A stretch of 58,287 bases of DNA from an uncultured Gemmatimonadota bacterium. Its GTDB lineage: Bacteria; Gemmatimonadota; Gemmatimonadetes; Gemmatimonadales; Gemmatimonadaceae. A program made the translations under genes and the position numbers. The notes below the pieces were generated by a model. The model ran no database searches. It had not been told where the DNA came from and saw nothing but the letters and a program-made list of their open reading frames with translations. Every line of letters starts with the position of its first letter. Position 1 is the first letter of the stretch. Of the stretch, positions 25,064-33,491 are shown piece by piece. The stretch spans positions 1-58,287 of the forward strand of contig CAMLDY010000007.1 in assembly GCA_946478895.1 (NCBI GenBank), given 5' to 3'.

Positions 25064-26404
25064 GTGTCACTCAAAGATCAGCTGCTGGCGAAAATCGAGA
25101 ACAGATCGGCGTGCATTGGAGTCGTGGGACTCGGGTACGTCGGATTGCCTTTGGCGCTGGAGTTCGCCAAGGCCGGATTCAAGGTCATTGGCTACGATGT
25201 TAGCGATCGGGTGGTCAAGGCGCTCATGTCCGGCAAATCGCACATCCAGGATGTGCCGAGCAGCGAGCTCGCGCATCTCGTCAAAGCCGGAAAGTTCGAG
25301 GCGACGACCGACGAAGCGCGAATGCAGGAGATGGACGCGATCTCGATCGCGGTGCCGACGCCTCTGGCGAAGACGCGCGACCCCGACATGGGCTATGTGC
25401 TGGCGGCTGCTGACGCGATCGGCAGGAACTGCCGCCCCGGGGTGGTGGTGGTCCTCGAGAGCACCACGTATCCGGGCACGACGCGCGAGCTGCTACAGCC
25501 GAAGCTCGAGGCGGCCGGTCTCACCGTCGGTGAAGACGTCTTTCTCGCTTTCAGTCCCGAACGTGTCGATCCCGGCAATCCGACGTGGAATACCAAGAAC
25601 ACGCCAAAGATCGTCGGCGGCATTACTCCGGCCTGCACCGAGGTCGCGACCGCGCTCTACGCGACGTGTCTCGACACGCTGGTACCGGTCTCCAGCACCG
25701 AGACCGCCGAGCTGGTGAAGCTGCTCGAGAACACTTTTCGCTCGGTGAACATCGGGCTGGTGAACGAGATGGCGATCGTCTGCGACAAGCTGGGCGTCAA
25801 CATCTGGGAAGTGATCGAGGCCGCATCGACCAAGCCGTTCGGGTTCATGAAGTTCACGCCCGGACCGGGAATTGGCGGGCACTGCATTCCTCTCGACCCG
25901 CACTATCTCGCGTGGAAGATGCGCACGCTCAACTACAAGACGCGCTTCATCGATCTCGCCAGTGAGATCAACAGCGAGATGCCGGCGGTGGTGGTGAGGA
26001 AGGTCGCGCAGGCGCTGAACGAAGAGAAGAAGGCTGTCAACGGCAGCCGCGTGCTGGTGCTCGGGGTCGCGTACAAGAAAGACATCGACGACATGCGGGA
26101 GAGTCCCGCGCTCGACGTCATTCGTCTGCTCGAGCAGCTCGGCGCGGAGGTCGTCTATCATGATCCGTTCGTGCCCAAGTTCCGTGAAGACGGCCACGAA
26201 CACGCGAGCGTCGCCCTCACCGACGACGAGCTCACTCGTGCCGACGCGGTCGTAATCGTGACGGACCACTCGAAGATCGACTACCAGCGGGTGGTGCATC
26301 TGGCCAGAGTCGTTGTCGATTCGAGGAATGCGACCGCCAAGCTGGCGAAGGGCAAAGGCCGGATCGTGTCGCTGGCCTCGGCCGGCACCTTCGCGACGGC
26401 GTAG
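25064..26404 (+). CDS. wbpA: WbpA-like UDP-N-acetylglucosamine 6-dehydrogenase
   Basis: Oxidises UDP-GlcNAc at C6 to the uronate, the entry step of the pathway; 446 aa. NAD motif GLGYVGLPLALEFAKAG is at 22-38, and the catalytic Cys274 is in GPGIGGHCIPLDPHYL. GVAYKKDIDDMRESPAL is typical of the UDP-HexNAc dehydrogenase branch. GTG 25064 gives the family-like start (VSLKDQLLAKIENR); the extension to 24995 overlaps wbpE. Followed 9 bases later by a paralogous UDP-glucose dehydrogenase. Confidence 0.88.
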   Translation: MSLKDQLLAKIENRSACIGVVGLGYVGLPLALEFAKAGFKVIGYDVSDRVVKALMSGKSHIQDVPSSELAHLVKAGKFEATTDEARMQEMDAISIAVPTPLAKTRDPDMGYVLAAADAIGRNCRPGVVVVLESTTYPGTTRELLQPKLEAAGLTVGEDVFLAFSPERVDPGNPTWNTKNTPKIVGGITPACTEVATALYATCLDTLVPVSSTETAELVKLLENTFRSVNIGLVNEMAIVCDKLGVNIWEVIEAASTKPFGFMKFTPGPGIGGHCIPLDPHYLAWKMRTLNYKTRFIDLASEINSEMPAVVVRKVAQALNEEKKAVNGSRVLVLGVAYKKDIDDMRESPALDVIRLLEQLGAEVVYHDPFVPKFREDGHEHASVALTDDELTRADAVVIVTDHSKIDYQRVVHLARVVVDSRNATAKLAKGKGRIVSLASAGTFATA

Positions 26405-26413
26405 CTACCAAGC

Positions 26414-27721
26414 GTGAACATCTCGGTAATCGGCACCGGCTACGTTGGCCTCGTAGTCGGCGCCTGTCTCGCTGAGACGGGCAACAACGTTCGCTGCGCG
26501 GACATCGACGAAGGCAAGATCGCACGACTGCGCCGCGGCGAAATACCGATCTATGAGCCCGGTCTGGATCCCATCGTCGCGCGCAACATCCGCGAGCAGC
26601 GTCTGTCGTTCACGACGGATCTCGCGGAGGCGATCGCGTTCTCGGAGGTCGTGTTCATCGCAGTCGGCACTCCGCCCGGCGAGGATGGGTCGGCCGATCT
26701 CAAGCACGTCCTCGAGGTCGCGACGCTGGTCGGACGGCACATGGCGCGTGAGACGGTGGTGGTGACCAAATCGACGGTTCCCGTCGGCAGCGCCGCGAAA
26801 GTTGCAAAGGCGGTGGCCGGTGAAGCGAAGTTCCCGTTCCACATCTGCAGCAATCCCGAATTCCTCAAGGAGGGCGATGCGGTCAAGGACTTCATGCGGC
26901 CCGATCGGGTCATTCTCGGGGTGGACTCATCGCACGCAAGGCGCGTCATGTCGGAGCTCTATGCGCCATTCGTGCGCACCGGCAAGCCGGTGCTGCTGAT
27001 GGACATCGCGTCGGCCGAGATGACGAAGTACGCCGCGAACGGCATGCTGGCGACACGCATCTCTTTCATGAACGAGATCGCGAATCTGTGCGACAAGGTG
27101 GGCGCGAACGTCGATTTCGTTCGGCGCGGCATCGGCAGCGATTCGCGAATCGGTCCGTCGTTTCTCTTCCCGGGGCCGGGATACGGCGGGTCGTGTTTCC
27201 CGAAGGACGTCAAAGCTCTGGTCAGCATGGGGAAGGATTGCGGCGTGCCGCTCGACGTGCTGAAGGCAGTGGAATCCACGAACGAGCGGCAGAAGCGGCT
27301 GCTGCTCGAGAAGCTGCGCGGAGCCCTCGGACAGGATCTGTCGGGCAAGCGCGTTGCAGTGTGGGGCCTGGCGTTCAAGGCCGGCACCGACGATATGCGC
27401 GAGTCTCCGGCGCTTACGTTGATCGATGCGCTGCTAGCGGAAGGAGCATCAGTTTGTGCGCATGACCCCGCCGCTATCGATTCAGGCAGAGCTTTGCTAG
27501 GCAACCGAATAGATTACGCAGAGACTAACTATGAAGCGCTTGCGGGAGCTGATGCGCTGGTAGTGGTCACTGACTGGAACGAGTACCGCAACCCGGATTT
27601 CGACAGGGTGAAGCGAACGCTCAAGCAGCCGGTCATCGTCGATGGAAGAAATCTTTACGACGTCGAGAAGATGCGCGACCTGGGCGTGCGATACCATTCC
27701 ATCGGGCGCCCCTCAGCGTGA
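26414..27721 (+). CDS. ugd: UDP-glucose 6-dehydrogenase
   Basis: Produces UDP-glucuronate for extracellular or lipid-linked glycans; 435 aa. GTGYVGLVVGACLAE (7-21) binds NAD, and Cys261 in GPGYGGSCFPKD is catalytic. The C-terminal domain has GLAFKAGTDDMRESPA. The ordinary Ugd signatures separate it from the adjacent UDP-GlcNAc enzyme. GTG 26414 follows wbpA closely. A uronic acid-rich surface polysaccharide is a reasonable inference from the pair. Confidence 0.9.
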   Translation: MNISVIGTGYVGLVVGACLAETGNNVRCADIDEGKIARLRRGEIPIYEPGLDPIVARNIREQRLSFTTDLAEAIAFSEVVFIAVGTPPGEDGSADLKHVLEVATLVGRHMARETVVVTKSTVPVGSAAKVAKAVAGEAKFPFHICSNPEFLKEGDAVKDFMRPDRVILGVDSSHARRVMSELYAPFVRTGKPVLLMDIASAEMTKYAANGMLATRISFMNEIANLCDKVGANVDFVRRGIGSDSRIGPSFLFPGPGYGGSCFPKDVKALVSMGKDCGVPLDVLKAVESTNERQKRLLLEKLRGALGQDLSGKRVAVWGLAFKAGTDDMRESPALTLIDALLAEGASVCAHDPAAIDSGRALLGNRIDYAETNYEALAGADALVVVTDWNEYRNPDFDRVKRTLKQPVIVDGRNLYDVEKMRDLGVRYHSIGRPSA

Positions 27722-27754
27722 ACATGCTCGATGGCCGAGGGTAATATCATCCGG

Positions 27755-28510
27755 ATGTCCAAGGTAAAAACAATGTTGCTCGCTGTGCTGCTCGCGGCAC
27801 CGCTGGCGTGCAAGCCCCCATTCGATCCAAAGATCTACACCGATCCGGCGAAGCTGTACGAGGTCGCGATGGCGGAGTACAAGGCGCACCGCTATGACAA
27901 CGCGGCAAAGGCGTTCGAGAAGCTGACGCTCGACCTGCCGGCGCGCGATCCGCGGCTACCGCTCGCGTTTTACTATCTCGCGCAGTCCCAGACGAAGAAC
28001 GGGGACTACCTGCTCGCCGCCGGCACCTATAATCGACTGATCGACGCGTTCCCCCAGGACACGCTGGTTGACGACGCCTTTTACCTGTCGGGTCGCGCCT
28101 ATCAGCACGAATGGCGCGCTCCGCAGCTGGATGCGACGTACGGCAAATCGGCTCAGGCGGCATACGAAGCCATTACCTCCGCATATCCGGATTCTCCCTA
28201 CGCGCCACAGGCGCAGAAGGAGCTGGCGAAGCTCGACGAGTGGTTCGCGGAGAAGGACTACGACACGGGCTATCTCTACCTCAAGCGCAAGGCATTCGAC
28301 TCCGCCATCATCTACTTCAAGGACGTGATCCGGTTGCATCCCCACGCGCCAAAAACCCGGGAGGCGTACCTGAAGCTTCTCGAGGCGTATCGCGCGATCA
28401 AGTACACCGAGGATGCCCGCGATTTATGCGACGCCATGCGTGCGGCGTACCCGAACGATCGCGACGTTCGAGAGGCTTGCGGGCCGGCGCCGGCGAAGCC
28501 GGCAGCATAG
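27755..28510 (+). CDS. bamD: BamD/YfiO-like outer-membrane assembly lipoprotein
   Basis: A 251-aa TPR lipoprotein. The signal MSKVKTMLLAVLLAAPLAC ends in a lipobox, then successive tetratricopeptide helices (LYEVAMAEYKAHRYDNAAKAFEKL, FYYLAQSQTKNGDYLLAAGTYNRLIDAFP and others), as in BamD, which helps insert beta-barrel proteins. ATG 27755 matches the signal peptide; ATG 27731 would add 8 polar residues and also falls ahead of a TAATAT hexamer (27742-27747). nadD follows one base later. BamD assignment is by fold and context; another TPR lipoprotein is possible. Confidence 0.78.
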   Translation: MSKVKTMLLAVLLAAPLACKPPFDPKIYTDPAKLYEVAMAEYKAHRYDNAAKAFEKLTLDLPARDPRLPLAFYYLAQSQTKNGDYLLAAGTYNRLIDAFPQDTLVDDAFYLSGRAYQHEWRAPQLDATYGKSAQAAYEAITSAYPDSPYAPQAQKELAKLDEWFAEKDYDTGYLYLKRKAFDSAIIYFKDVIRLHPHAPKTREAYLKLLEAYRAIKYTEDARDLCDAMRAAYPNDRDVREACGPAPAKPAA

Positions 28511-28511
28511 C

Positions 28512-29090
28512 GTGAGGATCGGGGTCTTCGGCGGCACCTTCGATCCACCCCACGTCGGCCACCTTCTGTTGGCCTCCGATGCGCGAGAGGCACTCAATCT
28601 CGACCGACTGATCTTCATTCCCGCCGGGGCCCAGCCGTTCAAGATCAACAGCCCGCCCGTCGCGCCCGCGCGGGATCGCCTGGAGATGGTCAGGCTCGCG
28701 GTCGCCGACGATGCGCACTACTCGGTTGACGACGCGGAAATCGAGCGGAAGGGGTTATCTTACACGGTTGACACGCTGGAGCAGCTGGCGACCCGATATC
28801 CGTCGGGGAAGCTCTTCCTGCTCCTCGGCGAAGATGCTCTGGCCGCGTTCGATCAGTGGCGCGAGCCGGAGCGGATCCGTGAGCTCGCGACGCTGGCGGT
28901 AATGCGCCGTGACGGGGGTTCTACCGCAGCAGTCAAACCGGTTCCAGATGGTGTGATCGAAGTATCGACCCGGCGCGTCGATGTGTCCTCGACCGAGATT
29001 CGGGCGCGTTTGCGGGCTGGTAAGTCAATCAAGGGATTCGTGCCCGAGAGCGTCGAGAGGTTCATCGAGGCTCGAGGGCTGTATCGTTGA
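28512..29090 (+). CDS. nadD: Nicotinate-nucleotide adenylyltransferase
   Basis: Forms deamido-NAD from nicotinate mononucleotide and ATP; 192 aa. The nucleotidyltransferase motif GGTFDPPHVGH is at the N-terminus and the second ATP motif is in VSSTEIRARL near the end; LGEDALAAFDQWREPERI is typical NadD. GTG 28512 starts directly at the first strand; the extension to 28413 overlaps the lipoprotein gene. rsfS, a common neighbour, is absent. Confidence 0.93.
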   Translation: MRIGVFGGTFDPPHVGHLLLASDAREALNLDRLIFIPAGAQPFKINSPPVAPARDRLEMVRLAVADDAHYSVDDAEIERKGLSYTVDTLEQLATRYPSGKLFLLLGEDALAAFDQWREPERIRELATLAVMRRDGGSTAAVKPVPDGVIEVSTRRVDVSSTEIRARLRAGKSIKGFVPESVERFIEARGLYR

Positions 29091-29122
29091 GGCGGCGGAG
29101 TCCGTCTGAGGAAATTTCGTAA

Positions 29123-32100
29123 ATGGCGTTGACAGGGCTGCTGAGCGGAGTGTTCGGAACTCGTCACGAGCGGGAGCGGAAACGCATCCAGCCGATCGTC
29201 GACGAGATCAACGAGATTTACGAGCGCCTGCACGGCGTTTCCGAGGAAGAGCTACGCGGCCAGACCGAGAAATTCCGCGCTCGGATCCGCGAGCGCACAG
29301 GCGAGATCGAGGCCCGGATTGCGTCGCTCAGGGAGCAGAAGCGTGTCACCGCCGATCCCGCGGCGCGCGAGCAGATCGACAATCAGCTGAGTGGTGTGGA
29401 CGGCCGCGGGGGCGCCGAGGCGGAGCTGCGGGCAGGGATCGCCGACGTGCTCGACGAGCTGCTGCCGGAAGCGTTCGCCACGGTGCGCGAGGCTGCGCGG
29501 CGGCTGGTCGGCAGCAAGGTGGTGGTCACCGGCCAGGAGATGGAATGGAACATGGTGCCGTACGACGTCCAGCTTATGGGCGGCATCCAGCTCCACCACG
29601 GCCGCATCGCCGAGATGGCGACCGGTGAAGGAAAGACCCTCGTCGCGACGCTGCCGCTCTATCTCAACGCGCTTCCGGCAAAGGGCGCGCACCTGATCAC
29701 CGTCAACTCCTACCTCGCGCGGCGCGACTCGGAGTGGATGGGGCATCTCTACAAGTATCTCGGTCTGACCGTCGGCTGCATCGACGACACCGAGCCGGGC
29801 ACGGCGCAGCGGCGCGCGGCCTACGAGTGCGACATCACCTACGGCACCAACAACGAGTACGGCTTCGACTACCTGCGCGACAACATGGTGCAGTCGCTGG
29901 ACTATCGGGTGCAGCGGACGCACGCTTACGCGATCGTCGACGAAGTCGATTCGGTGTTGATCGACGAAGCGCGGACCCCGCTGATCATCTCCGGTCCGGT
30001 CGGCAACGAGAGCGACGCCGAGTACGCGCAGCACAACGCGGCGGTGGCGAGACTCGTCAGGCGGCAGACCGATCTGGTCAACGCGCTGGTCGCCGCGGGC
30101 GAGAAAGCCCTCGAGGCCGGAGACAACGATGAGGCAGCGCTAGCCTTCTACAAGGCGCAGCTGGGCGGGCCGAAGAATAAACGGCTGCTCAAGGTGCTCC
30201 AGGAAACCGGCGTCAAGCAGCTGGTGCAGAAGATGGAGCTCCAGCACATCGCGGATCGGCGCCTTCCTGCCAGCAAGCAGCAATACCGCGACATCGAGGA
30301 TGATCTGCTGTTCGTGCTCGACGAGAAAGGACATTCGGTGCACCTCACCGATTCGGGCATCGACTTCATGTCGCCGGACGCGCACGACGAGTTCGTGCTG
30401 CCGGATCTGTCGCAGCAGGTGCACGCCATCGATCACGATCCGGACATGACTCCGGCCGAGAAGCTGGAGGCGCGCAACACTCTGAATCGCGATTACGCCG
30501 CCAAGAGCGAGCGACTGAACATCGTCCATCAGCTTCTGCGCGCGCACGCGTTGTTCGAGCGCGATGTGAATTACGTGGTGCAGGAAGGCCAGGTGCTCAT
30601 CGTCGACGAGTTCACCGGCCGCACCATGCACGGCCGGCGCTGGTCAGAAGGCCTGCATCAGGCTGTCGAAGCCAAGGAAGGCGTTCAGGTAAAGGGTGAA
30701 ACCCAGACCCTCGCGACGATCACGATCCAGAACTACTTCCGGCTCTACGACAAGCTGGCGGGCATGACCGGCACCGCCGAGACGGAAGAGACCGAGTTCC
30801 ACGAGATCTACAAGCTGGGCGTGTCGGTGATTCCGACGAACCGGCCGGTGATTCGCGACGACCGGCAGGATCTCGTCTACAAGACGAGACGCGAGAAGTA
30901 CAACGCGATTCTGGAGGAGACCCAGCGGCTGCACGAGCTGCAGTTCCCGGTGCTCGTCGGAACGGTAAACGTCGACGTGTCGGAGACGCTGTCGCGCATG
31001 TTCAAGCGCGCCGGAATCCCGCACAACGTGTTGAACGCGAAGTACCACCAGCGCGAAGCAGAGATCGTGGCGGGCGCGGGACAGCCGGGCGCGGTCACGA
31101 TTGCCACCAACATGGCCGGCCGCGGCACGGATATTAAACTCGGGCCGGGCGTCACCGAATCCAAGCCGTCGCAGCGCAAGAACGCCGAGAACCAGATCGA
31201 AGACATCATCGAGTGCGGAGGTCTGCACATCATCGGCTCCGAGCGGCATGAGTCGCGGCGCATCGACCGGCAGCTTCGCGGCCGCGCGGGTCGCCAGGGA
31301 GATCCGGGGGCGTCGCAGTTCTTCCTCTCGCTCGAAGACGACCTGATGCGACTGTTCGGGTCCGATCGCATCGCCAAGCTGATGGATCGGATGGGAGCGG
31401 AAGAAGGCGAGATGCTGACGCACTCGCTCATCACCCGGTCCATCGAGCAGGCGCAGAAGCGAGTCGAGCTCCAGAACTTCCAGTCACGCAAGCGGCTGCT
31501 GGAGTACGACGATGTCATGAACCAGCAGCGCGAGGTGATCTATTCGCTGCGCTCCTTTGCGCTGGAAGGCGGCGAGGAGCTGAAGGCCGAAGCGGAGAAG
31601 ATGATCGAGAAGGGCGTGTCGAAGCGCGTCGAGAACATGCTCAACGAATTCGATTCGCAGGAGGAGTGGGATTTCGCGCTGGTGCGTCAGGACCTGCTGA
31701 TGCACTACATGCTGACCGTGCCGGGCTTCGAGGACGGTTCGCTACCGACCAGCGAATCGGAGGCGCTGCAGCGAGCCACCGAGGCCGGCAGAAAAGCGTT
31801 CGCGGACAAGATGGCGAGCCTCGGCGAGTACTCCGACCAGCTGTTGTCGCTGGTGATGCTCCACGTCCTCGACGAGAAGTGGAAGGACCATCTCTACGAT
31901 CTCGACCAGCTGCGCAACGCGATCGGCTATCGCTCGTGGGGTCAGAAGGATCCACTCATCGAGTACAAGCACGAAGCGTACACCATGTTCGTGGATCTGA
32001 TGGAGGACATCCACAACACCTTCACCGAGCGGTTCCTGCGCGCGCAGATCACCTTCGAGGCGGGGCCGCCGCCGGATATGGGCGGTGATGGCGGGCGGCC

Positions 32101-32461
32101 GAACGGCAGCGGACCTCGCCGTCCGGCGGCGCCGACGCGGCGGTACAACGCCCTCGGAATTCTGGAGGACATCCCGGCGGGTGAGAGCGATGGTGAAGGA
32201 ACCGATGAGACTCTGGACATCGGGCCCGAGGAGCCGCCGCAGCCCGGCGCGGCGGTCCGCCCTGAGCCGACGGTCCACGTAGGCAGGAAGAGCTCATCGC
32301 TAAGCAACGCAATGGCGGCCGGAACAGCGATGGGAACGGCCGGGATCCCGGGGGTGCCTGGAGCGGGCGGGTCTGCCGACTGGTCAAATGTCGGGCGCAA
32401 CGATCCGTGTCCGTGCGGGTCAGGGAAGAAGTTCAAGAAGTGCCACGGGGCCAATTTGTAG
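29123..32461 (+). CDS. secA: Preprotein translocase ATPase SecA
   Basis: Motor of Sec export at the inner membrane; 1112 aa, longer than the roughly 900 of E. coli. Walker A is in EMATGEGKT, and DEVDSVLIDEARTPLIISG marks the DEAD motor. TNMAGRGTDIKLGPGV and RRIDRQLRGRAGRQGDPG mark the second nucleotide fold. The extra length includes an insertion around residues 300-400 and a Gly/Pro-rich C-terminal linker. It ends in the zinc SEC-C motif DPCPCGSGKKFKKCHG, which contacts SecB or ribosomes. GAGGAAA is upstream of ATG 29123. The third base of its TAG stop is also the first base of palindrome family A copy 2. Confidence 0.97.
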   Translation: MALTGLLSGVFGTRHERERKRIQPIVDEINEIYERLHGVSEEELRGQTEKFRARIRERTGEIEARIASLREQKRVTADPAAREQIDNQLSGVDGRGGAEAELRAGIADVLDELLPEAFATVREAARRLVGSKVVVTGQEMEWNMVPYDVQLMGGIQLHHGRIAEMATGEGKTLVATLPLYLNALPAKGAHLITVNSYLARRDSEWMGHLYKYLGLTVGCIDDTEPGTAQRRAAYECDITYGTNNEYGFDYLRDNMVQSLDYRVQRTHAYAIVDEVDSVLIDEARTPLIISGPVGNESDAEYAQHNAAVARLVRRQTDLVNALVAAGEKALEAGDNDEAALAFYKAQLGGPKNKRLLKVLQETGVKQLVQKMELQHIADRRLPASKQQYRDIEDDLLFVLDEKGHSVHLTDSGIDFMSPDAHDEFVLPDLSQQVHAIDHDPDMTPAEKLEARNTLNRDYAAKSERLNIVHQLLRAHALFERDVNYVVQEGQVLIVDEFTGRTMHGRRWSEGLHQAVEAKEGVQVKGETQTLATITIQNYFRLYDKLAGMTGTAETEETEFHEIYKLGVSVIPTNRPVIRDDRQDLVYKTRREKYNAILEETQRLHELQFPVLVGTVNVDVSETLSRMFKRAGIPHNVLNAKYHQREAEIVAGAGQPGAVTIATNMAGRGTDIKLGPGVTESKPSQRKNAENQIEDIIECGGLHIIGSERHESRRIDRQLRGRAGRQGDPGASQFFLSLEDDLMRLFGSDRIAKLMDRMGAEEGEMLTHSLITRSIEQAQKRVELQNFQSRKRLLEYDDVMNQQREVIYSLRSFALEGGEELKAEAEKMIEKGVSKRVENMLNEFDSQEEWDFALVRQDLLMHYMLTVPGFEDGSLPTSESEALQRATEAGRKAFADKMASLGEYSDQLLSLVMLHVLDEKWKDHLYDLDQLRNAIGYRSWGQKDPLIEYKHEAYTMFVDLMEDIHNTFTERFLRAQITFEAGPPPDMGGDGGRPNGSGPRRPAAPTRRYNALGILEDIPAGESDGEGTDETLDIGPEEPPQPGAAVRPEPTVHVGRKSSSLSNAMAAGTAMGTAGIPGVPGAGGSADWSNVGRNDPCPCGSGKKFKKCHGANL

Positions 32462-32690
32462 TCAAGGCGGGCGGTAGTACTCGGTGGAATCAAGGCGGGA
32501 CGGAGTACTCGGCGCTCTGTGGCCACCACAAAACAGAAGCACGGAGCTTTAAGCTGGGTGAGCTTGCTGCGCGGAGCTGCCTCTTCCATAGTCAGAGTTA
32601 GCTGCGAGCAGCGTGCTGACACAGCTTAAAGCTCCCCGCTTCCGTATTGAACCAAGCCAGATCGCGCCAAGATCGACTCCCCGCCTTGAC
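32461..32690. repeat. Long imperfect palindrome, family A copy 2
   Basis: A 230-bp relative of 14953-15155. Right end CCCCGCCTTGAC (32679-32690) is identical to copy 1. Inner arms pair through GAAGCACGGAGCTTTAAGCT against AGCTTAAAGCTCCCCGCTTC and GAGCTTGCTGC against GCAGCGTGCTGA. The left end carries a duplicated unit of about 27 bases (GTCAAGGCGGG...TACTCGGTGG, then ATCAAGGCGGG...TACTCGGCG). The 346-bp secA-radC gap holds this element; the remaining 117 bases show no clear promoter apart from radC's ribosome site. Confidence 0.87.
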
Positions 32691-32807
32691 TGTGTAACCA
32701 GCAGGCCACCTTCCTCAGAAGAGTCACGATTACGTTCGCCGTCGGCCGGTGGGAGTAATAGTCGATGACGGCGTGATGATCCGTATTCCTGCGAAATGGA
32801 GTACGGA

Positions 32808-33491
32808 ATGACGCTTACCATACGAGAGCTTCCCGCCGCCGAGCGCCCGCGGGAGAGACTGAGGAGTCACGGCGCCCACGCACTCAGCTCGAGCGAGCTC
32901 CTGGCTATCTTACTGGGTAGCGGATCCGAGGGCCGGTCGGCTCTCGGGATCGGCCAGGAGATCCTTGCCGGTTGCCGGGGATCGCTAAGGCTGCTGGCCA
33001 CCCAACCTGTTGCCACACTGACCAGCGTTCGAGGAGTGGGAACGGCTCGTGCGGTTTGTGTCCACGCCGCCCTCGAGCTGGGACGTCGCATGGCGGCCGA
33101 GGAGCGCCAGGAGGGTGCGCCGGTTCGGTGGCCGCGGGATGTGTACGAGATATTCGCCCAGCGTCTGGAGGATCTGCCCGTCGAGGAGTTTCACGTCGCT
33201 GTTCTCGACTCCCAGCACCGGCTGGAACGGGACATCACCGTAACGCGTGGTCTTCTCAACTCGTCGCTCGTGCATCCGCGCGAGGTGTTCAGGGAAGCGA
33301 TCGCGGAGAGAGCGGCGGCAATCATTCTGGTTCACAATCATCCGAGCGGTGATCCGACACCATCGCCCGACGACAGGGTAGTAACAGAACAGCTCGTGCA
33401 GGCGGGGAAAGTACTCGACATCCCCGTACAGGATCACGTTATTATCGGGAGGGGGCGCTACATCAGCTTCGCGGAGGCAGGACTGCTTTGA
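32808..33491 (+). CDS. radC: RadC family JAMM/MPN+ protein
   Basis: A 227-aa RadC-like protein. The N-terminal helix-hairpin-helix-like UPF0758 part (SSSELLAILLGSG, SVRGVGTARA) precedes the JAMM metal motif HNHPSGDPTPSPDD. The repair role of RadC is historically doubtful; the family is a predicted metalloprotease or nuclease-associated domain. ATG 32808 is chosen over 32796 because GGAG (32798-32801) lies six bases before it. Its stop overlaps the TTG start of the next gene. Confidence 0.88.
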   Translation: MTLTIRELPAAERPRERLRSHGAHALSSSELLAILLGSGSEGRSALGIGQEILAGCRGSLRLLATQPVATLTSVRGVGTARAVCVHAALELGRRMAAEERQEGAPVRWPRDVYEIFAQRLEDLPVEEFHVAVLDSQHRLERDITVTRGLLNSSLVHPREVFREAIAERAAAIILVHNHPSGDPTPSPDDRVVTEQLVQAGKVLDIPVQDHVIIGRGRYISFAEAGLL

